A stretch of DNA of 55,757 nt, taken from positions 1-55,757 of the forward strand of contig WGMF01000018.1 of the NCBI GenBank assembly GCA_016125215.1, written 5' to 3'. The notes beneath the pieces are model-generated. The model ran no database searches. It was not told the DNA's origin and worked only from the letters and a program-made list of their open reading frames with translations. Source of the stretch: Phycisphaera sp. (GTDB lineage Bacteria; Planctomycetota; Phycisphaerae; Phycisphaerales; Phycisphaeraceae). A program made the translations under genes and the position numbers. The first letter of the stretch is position 1. Every line of letters starts with the position of its first letter. Shown here piece by piece: positions 21,441-32,154 of this stretch.

Positions 21441-24400
21441 TCAGGCGGCGTGTGCGGTTTTGATCGTGACGGACTGGATGATTTTGGCCAAACGGTTCGG
21501 CTGGATCGGCTTGGTTAAAAACCCGTCACAGCCGGCCTGGATACAGGCGTTTTCCGCTTCGGGGCCCGTGTTGGCGGTCAGGGCGTGGATCGGTGTGGTG
21601 ACGCCCAATTCACGCAGCTTCGTCGCTGCGCCGTAACCGTCCAGAATGGGCATCTGCATGTCCAACAGGACCAGGTCGAAGGGCTGGCCGTCTTCCCGGG
21701 CTTTGATGAAAGCGTCGACCGCGAGTTGGCCGTTCTCGACCGCAAGGACCGATACCCCCAGGCTCTTGAGAAGAACCGAGACGAGCATCCGGTTGTCCGC
21801 GCCATCGTCGGCCAGCAGCACACGGCAGGTGTTGTCGGGTGTTTGAACCGCGGGCTTGGATGCGCTGGTGGGCACGGGTGAGCCGGTGTCGGCGTCCGCG
21901 TGTTCAGCCGGGGCCTCGGTGTCATCGGGTGTTGTGGCGGTGGGGATGTGGTGCTGGTAGTTGTCGACCTGGATCGGTTCGGAGAGAGACACGAGGGGGA
22001 GGTTGAGGATAAACGAGCTGCCGATGTCGGGTGTGCTCTGCACGGTGATGTCCCCGCCGAGCATCTGGGCCAGGCGTTTGGAGATCGACAGGCCCAGGCC
22101 GGTGCCGCCGAAGCGTCTTGTCGTCGAGCTATCTGCTTGCGTGAAGGGCTTGAAGAGTTTGGCAATCTGTTCGGGCGTCATGCCGATGCCGGTGTCCGCG
22201 ACCTCGAAGCGTACGTTCACGCTCTGGCCGACGTGGGCTTCGTCAGCACGGATGACCAATCGGACACCGCCGACCGACGTGAACTTGACCGCGTTGCTCA
22301 GGAGGTTGGTGAGGACCTGCTTGAGCCTTGTGGGGTCGGTGCGGACCGTCTTGGGCACGGCGGACATGAACTCCACGCCCAGCGAGATGTCCTTTCTCGT
22401 CGCGCTGACCGACGCCAGCGCCGCGGCGTCGTCGACGACCTCGACCAGGTCGCACTCGATGGATTCAATGGTCAACTGACCCGCTTCGATCTTGGAGATG
22501 TCGAGGATGTCGTTGACCAGCGAGAGCAGGTGCTGGCTGTTGCGTTGGATCGTCCTGGCAAAATTATGCCGGTCACTCTGACCGAACCCGGGCTTGAGCA
22601 GCAGGTCGGCAAACCCCATGATGGCGGTCATGGGTGTGCGGATCTCGTGGCTCATGTTGGCCAAAAAGGCGCTCTTGAAATGGTTGGCGGACTCGGCGGC
22701 CTTGTGGGCCTCTTCGAGTTCCTTGCGCTGTCTTGCGAGTTCTTCGGTGCGGACGCGCAGGCTCTCCATTGTGGCCATGAGTTCGGACATGAGCGCAGCG
22801 GCGCGGGCGTCGGCGCGCTTCTTGGCCACCGCCTCGCCCAGGGCCGTCGCCATCGATCGCAGCGCATCGACCTCGCTGGGGCGCCACTGGCGCGGCGCGT
22901 AGTGTACGTCAAATCCCAGCACGCCCCAGAGCTTGTTCCCCACCATGATCGGTACGACAAGGTACGACAGCACCAGGCGGTCGGCCCAGATCGTCATCGG
23001 GGGGCTGTGGGTATCATCGACCGTGCCATACAATGGCCGACCCTCACGCAACCGGGCGTACCACGACGCCGTCGGCCCGGACCACGGAACCTGCGTCTCG
23101 TCCTCGCGCCCAAGACGGGCCTGGATGTCGGGCTGGCACCATTCGTTCACGAGCGTGACCACTTCCTGCCCGTTGTGGTCCGACTGTTCGCACTCCATGG
23201 TGTAAGCCCGGCAGACCCCCAACGACCGCGCCAAAATGCCCAGCGCCGTCGTGACCGAGCGCTCGAAGTCTGTGGTGTTGAGCAACGCCTGCGTCGCCTG
23301 CGCCACGCCCGTCAGCAGCGCGTCCCTGGCCTGGACCTCCGCCGCGGCGGACTTTTCCTGCGTCAGGTCGCGGATCACCACCAGATAGAGCTGGCCGTGC
23401 TCCACGGGCACGGGGTTGATGAACATCCTGCATGGCACGGCGCGTCCGGCAAAATCCGTCAGCGTGCGTTCAACAACACGCTCGCCGCGTTGGACGGCTT
23501 GATCGAGGGGTTCGGTGGCCGAGTCACTTGACGGGCCCGCCTCAAGCCGACCGACGGGCAGAACCCGTTGAGGCATGAGGTCGTTGAGGGATTTGGCGAG
23601 CAGTTGCGTCTTGTCCCCGGCTTTGAGCAGCGCCAGCGCAGCCGCGTTACAGTCCAGCACCCTCTGGCCGTCCCATGTGAGGTAGGCATCGCTCGAAGCC
23701 TCGAAGAGTTGCCGCAGGCGTTGCTCCGCGCCGCGGCGCTGCTTTTCGTTTTCATCACGGATGTCGAGCAGCGCGTTGATCCGACGGGCCATGACCGAAA
23801 GCTCATCCTGGCCCTCGACCCGCACGCGCGCCAGGCCGTCCGTGATATCGCTGATCCTGCGGATATCCCCGGTGTAACGGTGGACCCTGCGGATGATCCG
23901 TAACTCCAGGACCGCCAGCACGCAGACCAACGCCGCGACGCAGACGATCCCGCTGACCACCATGACAAAACGCCTCGCCGCATTGCCCTGCATCCAGATA
24001 TCGCGCGGTGCCACCACGCGAAGCAACAACACGGGGTTGCCCTCGATATCGGGCACAAGGGTGTATCCCGCGATCGTGTCGGGCGAGAGGATGCTTTGCA
24101 CTTGCGACTTTCCCCCAGCCAGTTCCTTCAACGCGGAGGCGATGTCCCGCTTGGGATCCAATTGGAGCGGGTCACGCACGTCGAGCGAGAGCTTGATGCG
24201 TGATTCAAGCGAAGCGACCTGGGCCTGATCGACCATGCGACCGAACGCCAGCATTCCCAGGGGTTCGCCCGAGCCGTCGGTGTGGTGGACGGGCCTGACC
24301 ACGATGGACATGACGCCGCGCCGGGTCCGGATCAGGCCTGTGGTGACCTTGCCGCCGTCGCGGACATCGAGCATCTCCTTGCCCAGGGTATCGGGCGTGA

Positions 24401-24794
24401 GCGACTGTACCGGGATTTCACGGGCAATCACGCCCAGCCGCTGGACCTCGATGCCCTTCCACTGCCCCGTTCGGCCGTTGTAGAAGAGCATCGCGTCGAT
24501 GCGGATATTGTTGAGCGAGTCCACCGACACATTGGACTGGATGAACTGCGGGTTGAAGTCCTGGATGAACTGGTAGCAGTCGTCCCAGTCGCCCCAGTCG
24601 GAGGACTTGACGCTCAGTTGGTTGATGTCTTCCAACAGCGCCATGCGGGCGCGGTCGATGTGCTGATCCATGTCGTGTTGTTCGAGGTCGGCAAAACTGC
24701 GGTCCAGCCGATTGGCCACAAGCATGTTCAGCGAAAACAAGACCACGAGCAGGGCCGCGGTGACGGGGACGAGGATTTTAGAACGCAGTCGCAT
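21441..24794 (-). CDS. Hybrid sensor histidine kinase (CHASE4-HAMP-PAS-GAF-HK-REC)
   Basis: 1117 residues. An N-terminal helix (about 8-28) and a second (about 275-298) bracket an extracytoplasmic CHASE4-like sensor with [16 protein letters not shown]. Then come HAMP (about 300-350), PAS (about 360-480), GAF (about 490-660), a coiled segment, HisKA with phosphoacceptor His716 ([11 protein letters not shown]), and HATPase with N, G1 (ADTGIGM) and G2 ([10 protein letters not shown]) boxes. A C-terminal receiver (about 985-1105) has [15 protein letters not shown] and the conserved Lys in FLTKPIQ. Signals and partners are unknown. No clear ribosome-binding site is seen. It follows the receiver gene by 24 bp. 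Confidence 0.92.
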   Translation of the reverse strand: MRLRSKILVPVTAALLVVLFSLNMLVANRLDRSFADLEQHDMDQHIDRARMALLEDINQLSVKSSDWGDWDDCYQFIQDFNPQFIQSNVSVDSLNNIRIDAMLFYNGRTGQWKGIEVQRLGVIAREIPVQSLTPDTLGKEMLDVRDGGKVTTGLIRTRRGVMSIVVRPVHHTDGSGEPLGMLAFGRMVDQAQVASLESRIKLSLDVRDPLQLDPKRDIASALKELAGGKSQVQSILSPDTIAGYTLVPDIEGNPVLLLRVVAPRDIWMQGNAARRFVMVVSGIVCVAALVCVLAVLELRIIRRVHRYTGDIRRISDITDGLARVRVEGQDELSVMARRINALLDIRDENEKQRRGAEQRLRQLFEASSDAYLTWDGQRVLDCNAAALALLKAGDKTQLLAKSLNDLMPQRVLPVGRLEAGPSSDSATEPLDQAVQRGERVVERTLTDFAGRAVPCRMFINPVPVEHGQLYLVVIRDLTQEKSAAAEVQARDALLTGVAQATQALLNTTDFERSVTTALGILARSLGVCRAYTMECEQSDHNGQEVVTLVNEWCQPDIQARLGREDETQVPWSGPTASWYARLREGRPLYGTVDDTHSPPMTIWADRLVLSYLVVPIMVGNKLWGVLGFDVHYAPRQWRPSEVDALRSMATALGEAVAKKRADARAAALMSELMATMESLRVRTEELARQRKELEEAHKAAESANHFKSAFLANMSHEIRTPMTAIMGFADLLLKPGFGQSDRHNFARTIQRNSQHLLSLVNDILDISKIEAGQLTIESIECDLVEVVDDAAALASVSATRKDISLGVEFMSAVPKTVRTDPTRLKQVLTNLLSNAVKFTSVGGVRLVIRADEAHVGQSVNVRFEVADTGIGMTPEQIAKLFKPFTQADSSTTRRFGGTGLGLSISKRLAQMLGGDITVQSTPDIGSSFILNLPLVSLSEPIQVDNYQHHIPTATTPDDTEAPAEHADADTGSPVPTSASKPAVQTPDNTCRVLLADDGADNRMLVSVLLKSLGVSVLAVENGQLAVDAFIKAREDGQPFDLVLLDMQMPILDGYGAATKLRELGVTTPIHALTANTGPEAENACIQAGCDGFLTKPIQPNRLAKIIQSVTIKTAHAA

Positions 24795-24818
24795 CGTGGT
24801 GGTCTACAGGCCGCGGGT

Positions 24819-25949
24819 CTAATGGAGTGTTTGCGATTGTTTGCCCCGCCGGCGGAGGAAGGCGACGAGCTTCTCGGTGTTGACGGGCTTGGTGAAGTAA
24901 TCGTCGCAGCCGGCGTCGAGGCAGCGTTGCCTGTCGCTGGCCATCGCGTGTGCGGTCAGCGCGGCAATGACGCCCGTGTAACCTTGTTCCCGCAGGCTGC
25001 GCGTCGCCGTGTAGCCGTCCATGATCGGCATCTGCATGTCCATCAACACCGTGCCGAAGGGTTTGCCCGAGGCCAGCGCTTCGAGCGTTTTCTCCACCGC
25101 TTCCCGGCCGTTCTCCGCGGTCTGGACCGTGAAACCCTCGGCCTTGAGCAGCATCTGCATAAGCATCCTGCTGTCGGCGACATCCTCGACAAGAAGGACA
25201 CGTGAGAGTTCTTCACCCGAAGCCTGCGGGGTTGTGTGGGATGGGGTCGGCGGGTTTGCCGACTCGTGTGGAGGGGGGTTCTGGACCGCCGGCCCGGAGT
25301 GGGAGGGTTCACGGTGGGCCGGTTCACCGTGTGCTGTTGCGGCCAGGATGTCGGCTGTGCGCGACTGCACCTCGTCTTCAATTCTGGATGCGACCGACTG
25401 CTGCTGCTTGAGCCACGCCTCCCGCTCTTCGAGCATGGCTTCGAGGACCTCCATGCGCGAGCTCTCCGCGGCGCGTCGCTCGGACTCGATCTGTTGCAGA
25501 CGGATGTGGTGGTAACGGTCGTTGTCTTTGAGAGCGATGCAGGCCGAGACAAGCTGCGCCAAGCCGATCAGCGAGGCCTGGGTCTGAGCCGGGGTGGCTT
25601 GCCCGGGCTCTTCACCCATCACGCCGAGGACCGCCTCGCCATCGGGCAGGTCGCAGGCAACGCCCCAGAGTTGTCGGCCGTCCCCCGTCGAGAGTGTTTC
25701 ACGCTTGCACTCACGACCCAGCGACCCGGCAAGTGTCCTGGCATGAGAAGAGAGGTCCGGCAAAGGTCCATCGTTCGAGGCAACGTATTGCCGGAGGAGT
25801 TCGCCCGTCGGTGTGCTGATCCAGACCGCGGCGGGGCGCAACCACGCCACGACCTGCGACACGAGCGCCAACCACCCGTCGGGGTCGCCCACCGCCGCGT
25901 CGTGAGATTCAAGCGATCTCAACAGCGATTGGATATTGATCTCACTCAT
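24819..25949 (-). CDS. Receiver-domain protein with GAF-like and coiled-coil N-terminus
   Basis: 376 residues. Residues about 1-170 look like a GAF-type sensor (GDPDGWLALVSQVVAWLRPAAVWISTPTGELLRQYV). Residues about 175-230 form a coiled coil (ERRAAESSRMEVLEAMLEEREAW), then a Pro/His/Ser-rich linker and a complete receiver domain (VLLVEDVADSRMLMQMLL, VLMDMQMPIMDGYTA, FTKPVNTEKL). Its receiver resembles that of the adjacent kinase. The start at 25949 overlaps the HDOD gene stop by 8 nt; a longer upstream frame has the composition of an antisense shadow and is rejected. Confidence 0.85.
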   Translation of the reverse strand: MSEINIQSLLRSLESHDAAVGDPDGWLALVSQVVAWLRPAAVWISTPTGELLRQYVASNDGPLPDLSSHARTLAGSLGRECKRETLSTGDGRQLWGVACDLPDGEAVLGVMGEEPGQATPAQTQASLIGLAQLVSACIALKDNDRYHHIRLQQIESERRAAESSRMEVLEAMLEEREAWLKQQQSVASRIEDEVQSRTADILAATAHGEPAHREPSHSGPAVQNPPPHESANPPTPSHTTPQASGEELSRVLLVEDVADSRMLMQMLLKAEGFTVQTAENGREAVEKTLEALASGKPFGTVLMDMQMPIMDGYTATRSLREQGYTGVIAALTAHAMASDRQRCLDAGCDDYFTKPVNTEKLVAFLRRRGKQSQTLH

Positions 25950-26835
25950 CGCCGGCCACCACCTCGAAGAGTTCGTCCTGCTTGGCCAATTCCACCACAA
26001 GGTCTTCCGCGATGACCCGAACGTCCGCCACCTCAAGACCCAGCGACCCGATCAACTCGGGGTCCAGTGTGAGCAGATTGATGCCCACGGAGGCCCTGCC
26101 CATCGCGCTGCAGAGGGTGTTGGCCAGCGCCACACACGCCACCATGCGTTGATGCGCCCCTCGGTAGGTCATGGCTCCGTGGTGGTGACGGATCACCGCG
26201 ACGATGTGCTCGGGGAACTTCCAGCCCTCGGCCAGCCGGGCACCGTAGACCGCGTGGTCAAAGCCGATCACCTGTTGTTCGATTTCCAGAAGCGCCGAGC
26301 CTTCACGCAATGAGCGCATCACGTGGAGGAAGTGCTCGTGGCAATACTGGTCTTCGACGATCAGGCCCACGTCGTGCAACAGGCCCGCGAGGAAGACCTC
26401 CTCGAAATCGCTCCATCCCAGCCGCGCCGCGATGAACTTGCCCGCAACCGCGACGCTGACCATGTGTCGCCAGAGCCCGATGCGACGGTAGGGTCCGACC
26501 TGAATGTCTTTCTTGAAGACCTCGGCCACGGTGGAGGTGATGGCCAGGTTGCGCACCGCGTTGAAACCCAGGTACGCCACGGCGCGTTGCACGCTGGTGA
26601 TCTTGGTACGCAGGCCGTAGGCCGCGGAGTTCACCCGGCGGAGCAGCCGCGTGCCCAGCGCCGGGTCGTTCTCGACGATGCGCGTCAGTCGGGAGAGGTT
26701 CACCGCCGGGTCGTCGGCCGCCTGGATCAACTGCAGCGCCACCGTCGGGATCGTCGAGACCTCGCGCACCCTGCCCAGCGCCCGGTCCAGCGTCATCGGC
26801 TGCAGCGGGTCTTTGATGATGACATAATCACTCAC
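25942..26835 (-). CDS. HDOD domain protein
   Basis: 297 residues dominated by an HDOD domain (about 20-220): IPTVALQLIQAADDPAVNLSRLTRIVENDPALGTRLLRRVNSAAYGLRTKITSVQRAVAYLGFNAVRNLAI, then an HD-type segment FLAGLLHDVGLI and GFDHAVYGARLAEGWKFPEHIVAVIRHHH. HDOD proteins are signal-output or scaffold proteins, often catalytically inert, in motility and stress networks. It is stop-overlapped with the receiver gene downstream and follows the HDOD-GGDEF gene by 22 bp, so the three are probably one transcription unit. Confidence 0.9.
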   Translation of the reverse strand: MSDYVIIKDPLQPMTLDRALGRVREVSTIPTVALQLIQAADDPAVNLSRLTRIVENDPALGTRLLRRVNSAAYGLRTKITSVQRAVAYLGFNAVRNLAITSTVAEVFKKDIQVGPYRRIGLWRHMVSVAVAGKFIAARLGWSDFEEVFLAGLLHDVGLIVEDQYCHEHFLHVMRSLREGSALLEIEQQVIGFDHAVYGARLAEGWKFPEHIVAVIRHHHGAMTYRGAHQRMVACVALANTLCSAMGRASVGINLLTLDPELIGSLGLEVADVRVIAEDLVVELAKQDELFEVVAGDE

Positions 26836-26857
26836 AGCGTTCTCCCCTCAGTTCAAG

Positions 26858-28384
26858 TCAGTAACCGATCACCTCCGTGTTGCGTCCCGCGGCCTTGGCC
26901 TCGTACAAACGGCGGTCGGCCGTGTTCAGGCACTTTTCCCACTGCGCACAGAGCGTCTGCGACTCGACCAGCAGACCTCCGATGCTGACCCCCACCGACT
27001 GCTCACCCAATCGGACGCGGAGCGTGTTGGCCAGGCTGGTCACCACGTCCCTGAAATACTCGAGTGAACTAGCGGCAAACACCGCGACAAACTCGTCCCC
27101 GCCGTGACGCGCACAAAGCAGCGGCGCGGGAGTGTGGGCACGCAGCGCATCGGACACAAGCTTGAGCACGCCGTCGCCTGCCGCGTGACCCCGGCTGTCG
27201 TTGATCTGTTTGAAGTGATCGATGTCCAAAACAATCAGGCCCACCATCGAGGGGGCTTCTTCCTTTAATGAGGACAATCGGTTCATCAGGCCCCGCCGAT
27301 TAAGCAGGCCCGTGAGGACGTCCCGGTCCGCGCCGCGGATGGCCATCTCCTGGGCGATCTCACGGACCGCGTCGTGGTGCTGGTTCATGCTCATCGTTCG
27401 GCTCATGAGCAGGTGGTCCGTTAACAACGCGCCCACGGCCACGCCGGCGTCGCAGGTGAGCGACCGACGGGTCTCGGGTGTGATCGGCGCAGAGGCCTCA
27501 AAATCAAAAACGCTTTCGAGGACACGGATGCGCTGGGCCAGCGCTTCGAGGTCGTCCGCGAGCAAGCCCTCGGGGTTGACGCCCAGGCGGGGCAACGCAT
27601 CGAACAAAAATGCCTCGGCCTCGGCGGCGTCGCCACCGGTACACATCGACGCGATGACCTCGATGCTCCGGCTGCACAATTCGCCCTGGCCCGAACCCAT
27701 GTCCGATGCGATCCACTTCACAAGCGTAACCGGGCACGCCATCGCCTCGAGCGCCCAGAGGCAGACCTGGTTTCGCTGGACCCCCAGCAACGCGTTTTCC
27801 CGCGCGTTCAATCCGACGATACGGACCGGGGACCCCAAAATGCCCGCATAGAAATTGTCCAACCCCGACAGCAAAACCAGAGGACCCAGGCCGAGCATCA
27901 ACCCGCCCAGCAGGTAACGCTCCTTACGGTCGTCGTCCGCGACAAGGTCGCTCCCGAGTCTCTGGCCGACCCACTCGCCGGCCGCGCCTAATGCCAGAAC
28001 AAATTTACGGACATCGGGCCAACGCTTGACCGTGTTGTTTTCGAGCATCGCCGCCGAGAGCAGGACGCTCATCACCAGCATGTGCGTGTGCCGTGTGCCC
28101 AGAACGGACAGCGCCCGGGGGATTGACAAGATCGGGGCGTGCGCGTCACCTTGGATGGCGTTGGCCAGCGCGACAAGACAGGCGGAAAGAAATGCGTCAC
28201 CCTGGATCACCCGTGCGATGGCGTCGAATCCCGCGTTGTCCCGGCCAAGCTCCTCCAACACGCGCATACAGACCGTCGGGCTGAGGAGTTTTTCAACCTC
28301 ACCTTTGATCTGTCTGGCGGTCCAGTTGGCGTCGATGACGGGCATGTCAGCGCACTCAAGGTTGAATCCGAGGACGGTCAACAT
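26858..28384 (-). CDS. HDOD-GGDEF protein (probable diguanylate cyclase)
   Basis: 508 residues. The N-terminal half (about 25-240) is HDOD-like (LLSPTVCMRVLEELGRDNAGFDAIARVIQGDAFLSACLVALANA). The C-terminal GGDEF domain (about 350-508) has DVLTGLLNRRGL, LDIDHFKQINDSRGHAAGDGVL and an intact ARHGGDEFVAVF site, so synthesis of cyclic di-GMP is expected. The RxxD product-inhibition site is absent (TPAP instead). The start at 28384 overlaps the HD-GYP gene by 29 nt and has AGGTGA nearby; an internal ATG at 28345 is an alternative. It sits beside an HD-GYP gene. Confidence 0.88.
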   Translation of the reverse strand: MLTVLGFNLECADMPVIDANWTARQIKGEVEKLLSPTVCMRVLEELGRDNAGFDAIARVIQGDAFLSACLVALANAIQGDAHAPILSIPRALSVLGTRHTHMLVMSVLLSAAMLENNTVKRWPDVRKFVLALGAAGEWVGQRLGSDLVADDDRKERYLLGGLMLGLGPLVLLSGLDNFYAGILGSPVRIVGLNARENALLGVQRNQVCLWALEAMACPVTLVKWIASDMGSGQGELCSRSIEVIASMCTGGDAAEAEAFLFDALPRLGVNPEGLLADDLEALAQRIRVLESVFDFEASAPITPETRRSLTCDAGVAVGALLTDHLLMSRTMSMNQHHDAVREIAQEMAIRGADRDVLTGLLNRRGLMNRLSSLKEEAPSMVGLIVLDIDHFKQINDSRGHAAGDGVLKLVSDALRAHTPAPLLCARHGGDEFVAVFAASSLEYFRDVVTSLANTLRVRLGEQSVGVSIGGLLVESQTLCAQWEKCLNTADRRLYEAKAAGRNTEVIGY

Positions 28385-29651
28385 CGATCACCTGGAGCAG
28401 GTTGGCCACCGCGTCGCCGTGGTCGCCGCTCATCCAGGCCTGCATCTTCTCGACGGCGTCTGACAATTCGTCGGGCGAAAGGCCCGCATAAACCGCCGCC
28501 ATGTCGGGGTCGAACTGGGTGCCCGCGTGCTTGCGGACCTCGGCCATGGCAATCTCATAAGACAGGCCCTTGCGGTACGGGCGGTCGGAGGTCATGGCGT
28601 CGTAGGTGTCCGCGATGGCCGCCACACGCGCCAGATCGCAGATATTTTCGCCCGCGATGTGGTCGGGGTAGCCCCGGCCGTCGTAACGCTCGTGGTGGTG
28701 GCGGATGATCGGCCCGACGCTGGCAAGCTGCGGGATGTTGCTGATGATCTGGTGCCCAACCGCGGCGTGGGACTTCATGACCTCGAACTCAGCGTCATCG
28801 AGCTTGCCGGGCTTGCGCAGGATCGCGTCGGGGACGGCGATCTTGCCGATGTCGTGCAGCAGACCACCCAGACGCAAACGCGAGAGCGATCGGCTGTCCA
28901 GACCGAGCTTCTCACCCAGCCGATACGCATAGGCCGTGACACGCATGACGTGTCCGCCGGTGTAGGGGTCACGCGATTCGACCGCCATGGCCATGGCGAT
29001 CACGGTGTTGACGATCAGCCTGCTGACGGTCTCGAAGAGACGTGTGTTCTCACACGCGATGGCCGCCTGCTGCGCGACGGTCTCGAGGAGCCTGCGGCGC
29101 TGGGAGTCGGTGCCGATGGCGATGTCGGTGTGCTTGACCACCAACAGCCCCATGAAGTGTCCCGGCGTCACGAGGGGCAGGCCGGTGAAGATCGCGTCGG
29201 GGGCTGTGGGGTCGTAGCTGGGTAGCGTGACCGCCTCGGCGTTTCGATACTCGAGCGCTCGTGCAAAGAGGTCCACCACTTCAAGCGGGGGGTCGACATC
29301 ACACAAACGCCCGTGATTCAGGCAACACGCGCGGACCAGTGCGCCGCCGCTGTCTGGTTCAACAAACCACGTCCCGTCCGCGGCCCCGACGTTCGAGGCT
29401 TCCGTCAGAAGTTGCTCGATGATCTGGGGGTAGGTCCGGTTGAGTCGCAGTGAATCACTCGCACGGTTGAGCACGGCCACCTCGCGCAGGTGGTCGATCT
29501 GCGCAAGCACGAACTGCGATTGTTCGTTTTCAAGGGCGTGGACTTCCCGCGTGAGCGCTTCGACCCGGCCCAGCGCATCAAGAGCCGACGCCTCTGCGCA
29601 CACCCCGGTCGGGCCGCGTTCAGATTCGGGCAACAATGCTCCCTCCGACAT
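28356..29651 (-). CDS. GAF/HD-GYP protein (probable cyclic-di-GMP phosphodiesterase)
   Basis: 431 residues. A coiled segment (about 25-60) leads to a GAF-like domain (about 65-205) and an HD-GYP domain (about 215-400). HD-GYP residues are intact: GGLLHDIGKIAVPDAIL, SHAAVGHQII, RHHHERYDGRGYPDHIAGE and ADTYDAMTSDRPYRKG. This predicts hydrolysis of cyclic di-GMP. AGGGAG lies 7 nt before the ATG. It heads the minus-strand run HD-GYP, HDOD-GGDEF, HDOD, receiver, hybrid kinase, CheB-like. Confidence 0.9.
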   Translation of the reverse strand: MSEGALLPESERGPTGVCAEASALDALGRVEALTREVHALENEQSQFVLAQIDHLREVAVLNRASDSLRLNRTYPQIIEQLLTEASNVGAADGTWFVEPDSGGALVRACCLNHGRLCDVDPPLEVVDLFARALEYRNAEAVTLPSYDPTAPDAIFTGLPLVTPGHFMGLLVVKHTDIAIGTDSQRRRLLETVAQQAAIACENTRLFETVSRLIVNTVIAMAMAVESRDPYTGGHVMRVTAYAYRLGEKLGLDSRSLSRLRLGGLLHDIGKIAVPDAILRKPGKLDDAEFEVMKSHAAVGHQIISNIPQLASVGPIIRHHHERYDGRGYPDHIAGENICDLARVAAIADTYDAMTSDRPYRKGLSYEIAMAEVRKHAGTQFDPDMAAVYAGLSPDELSDAVEKMQAWMSGDHGDAVANLLQVIDVDRPRIQP

Positions 29652-29883
29652 GATTCAACTCCCTGGATCGCCACAGTCGCGGGTGGTCCGTGCCACCCGA
29701 TAACAGGCAAAAAACACCGCGTTATCCAGTCCGGTATCGTCACGATGCAATACGGACTTGATGATTCCCTTTATGCCGACTTACACCCAAACAGGCCGGT
29801 GGGGTTAAAGCGTGGATGAGGGGTATCCGACTTATATGCAGAGAATCCGAGATAGAGAACCGCTCACTCGCGCGAGGCCAAAC

Positions 29884-30276
29884 ATGTCCGAGAACATCAC
29901 GATCCTCATCGTGGACGACCAGCCGCAGATCAGGCTGCCCCTGCAGTACCTGGTTTCCTCGTTGCCCAACGTCACGGTGGTGACCGGCGACAACGGCCGC
30001 CAGGCCATCGAACTGGCCAAGACCCACCGGCCGGCATTGACGTTGCTCGACGTGATGATGCCGGAGGTCGACGGTTACACGGCTTGTAAGGAGATCCGAC
30101 AGGCGCTGGGTGAATCGTCGGTCGAGGTGTGGTTCATCACGGCCAGGGGTTCGAGCGTGGACGAAGACCAGGCCAAAGAAGTCGGCGCCAAGCGCACGAT
30201 CAACAAACCCTTCGACCCCGACGCGGTGATCCGTGACGTGAGGGCGTTCATCGAACAGCACCGAAAGGCCGCCTGA
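29884..30276 (+). CDS. Single-domain response regulator
   Basis: 130 residues, one receiver domain only: ILIVDDQPQIRLPLQYLV (acidic pair), LTLLDVMMPEVDGYTACKEI (phosphoacceptor Asp), WFITARGS (Thr) and TINKPFDP (Lys). GAGG lies 6 nt before the ATG at 29884, which is chosen over a frame extending 24 codons upstream. It diverges from the HD-GYP gene across a 232-bp spacer and precedes the REC-HDOD gene. CheY- or Spo0F-like shuttling to the ChpT-like protein is possible. Confidence 0.9.
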   Translation: MSENITILIVDDQPQIRLPLQYLVSSLPNVTVVTGDNGRQAIELAKTHRPALTLLDVMMPEVDGYTACKEIRQALGESSVEVWFITARGSSVDEDQAKEVGAKRTINKPFDPDAVIRDVRAFIEQHRKAA

Positions 30277-30325
30277 CACGACGAAGATTTTCCCGCGACC
30301 TCCTCGGGGGAGAGAAGGTTGGCCG

Positions 30326-32143
30326 ATGGTCTCACAGACAGGCGAGATTCCCAAGCCACCGTTAGACGCAGACGCCCAGACACCCGGCCAGGACAAACCG
30401 CTGCGCGTGCTGGTGGTCGAAGACGACGACGCGACGCGCATCGCGATGTCCTACATCCTCAACCAATCGGGCATCGAAACAACCCAGGCACGCAACGGCG
30501 TCGAGGCGGTCTCGGCGTTCAAGAGCCAGCCCTTCGAGGCGGTGCTGATGGACATCGAGATGCCGGTGATGGACGGCTTCCGCGCGATGTCGATCATCCG
30601 GCGCGAACCCCGGGCCGGCTGCACGCCTATCCTGATGCTCTCGCAGCTTTCATCGAACAACCACGTGCGACAGGCGGTCTCCCTCGGCGCGGTGGACTTC
30701 GTGGTCAAACAGAACCTCAAGCCCGAAGTCCTCGTGAACAAGCTGCGTAAACACGCCGCCGCAGCCAAGAGCAAAAGCCAGGATTCCGTCAAGGCCAGCA
30801 ACACAGAACGATCCATCGGGTCCACCCCGAACCCCGAAGCCGAGCAAACCGTCGACCAGACCCAGTGGCGCAAGCTCGCGCAGGAACTTGGCCGAACCGA
30901 CCGTGAAGCGATGCGCACCACCATGGCCGAGGTCTTGCCGCCGCTGGTGATCCCCGATGCGATCAAGCAGATCAAAGACCTGGCAACAGACAGCCGAAAG
31001 TCCGACCAACTTGGTGCGATGATCGAGCAGGTCCCCGTGGCGCTGGCCAAGATCATCGGTCACGCCAACCACTCACAGGAAACATCCAACAGCAAAGCGC
31101 TGGACATCCCCACCGCCATGAACTGGATCGGCAAAGCGGGTCTTGACGTGGCGCTGAGTGAGATCAAGCATTTCCCGACACAACTGCTCAAACCCCTCGA
31201 CGACTGGGTCCTGCACTGGTGGCGGCACTCGATCGCCGTCTCGCGCGTGGCGGGTGAACTGGCCGTCGCACTGGAAGAAGACCCGAACCTGGCGCGCGTC
31301 GCCGGGGCGCTGCACGACATCGGCCGACTGCTGATGCTGGCTTCGCCGATGCCCAACAAGGTGCTCAAGTGTTACGACTCGGCCCGGAACATGATCTTCC
31401 CCACCTCCCTGGCTGAGCAGGTGCTCTTTGGCATCAACCACCGGACCATCGGCGTCGAGTTCTGTGAACGCATGGGCCTGCCCGCGATCCTCTCGAGCGT
31501 GTGTGACGTCCACGAACTCGACGACGCGCAACGCGCCAGGCTGCGACCCGAGGAGGCCCGGCTCTCCGCGGTGATCTGCGCCGCGGACCAGGCCGCCAAG
31601 TCCAGCGGCTTTGGCTCGTTACCCAATGACGACCTGCTCCCCCTGCCGGCGGACCTGGCCACCGCCATGACCGAACTCGAACTGCAGATCAACCAGGCCC
31701 TCGAAGAAGCCGACGCGCTGACCCAGTTCCAGATGGGCAAGAAGTCGCCCGCGCCCACGGCGGAGGCCGCGCAGCTCGCGGGGATCGTGGTCGGGTTCCT
31801 CTCGCCCGTGGCCGGCCCGTACAACCCCTACCAGCGCACACTCAAACTCGGCGGCGCATCGCTCACCGCGTTCACCGACGCCAAGGCCCTGATGGACAAT
31901 CCCCCGCTCGTCGACGTGCTCGTGATAGACCAGATGTCAGCGACGCTCACCACCTTCCTCCCGATGCTCCGGAGGATGGCCCAGATCGACACCCTGCGTA
32001 ACACGCCGACGCTATTGCTGGCCCGGCGCAGCGACGAACCCGAAACGATCATCAACCAATCCGGGCTCAGCGCCCATGTCTACGCCAGCCCCATCAGGAG
32101 GATGACCCTCCTGCAGACCGTACGCCGATTGGCCGGCACCTGA
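30326..32143 (+). CDS. Receiver-HDOD protein with degenerate C-terminal receiver
   Basis: 605 residues. An N-terminal receiver (about 25-145: VLVVEDDDATRIAMSYIL, VLMDIEMPVMDGF, DFVVKQNLKPE) is followed by a linker and an HDOD domain (about 215-430) with the HD-like signature HWWRHSIAVSRVAG and ALHDIGRLLMLASPMPNKVL, plus NHRTIGVEFCERMGLP. The last 130 residues (VVGFLSPVAGPYNPYQRTLKL onward) look like a second, degenerate receiver: the position of the acidic pair is not conserved, but DVLVIDQMSATLTTFLPMLRRM resembles the phosphoacceptor strand. GAGAAGG lies 7 nt before the start. Confidence 0.85.
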   Translation: MVSQTGEIPKPPLDADAQTPGQDKPLRVLVVEDDDATRIAMSYILNQSGIETTQARNGVEAVSAFKSQPFEAVLMDIEMPVMDGFRAMSIIRREPRAGCTPILMLSQLSSNNHVRQAVSLGAVDFVVKQNLKPEVLVNKLRKHAAAAKSKSQDSVKASNTERSIGSTPNPEAEQTVDQTQWRKLAQELGRTDREAMRTTMAEVLPPLVIPDAIKQIKDLATDSRKSDQLGAMIEQVPVALAKIIGHANHSQETSNSKALDIPTAMNWIGKAGLDVALSEIKHFPTQLLKPLDDWVLHWWRHSIAVSRVAGELAVALEEDPNLARVAGALHDIGRLLMLASPMPNKVLKCYDSARNMIFPTSLAEQVLFGINHRTIGVEFCERMGLPAILSSVCDVHELDDAQRARLRPEEARLSAVICAADQAAKSSGFGSLPNDDLLPLPADLATAMTELELQINQALEEADALTQFQMGKKSPAPTAEAAQLAGIVVGFLSPVAGPYNPYQRTLKLGGASLTAFTDAKALMDNPPLVDVLVIDQMSATLTTFLPMLRRMAQIDTLRNTPTLLLARRSDEPETIINQSGLSAHVYASPIRRMTLLQTVRRLAGT

Positions 32144-32154
32144 GGAGAATCGAG

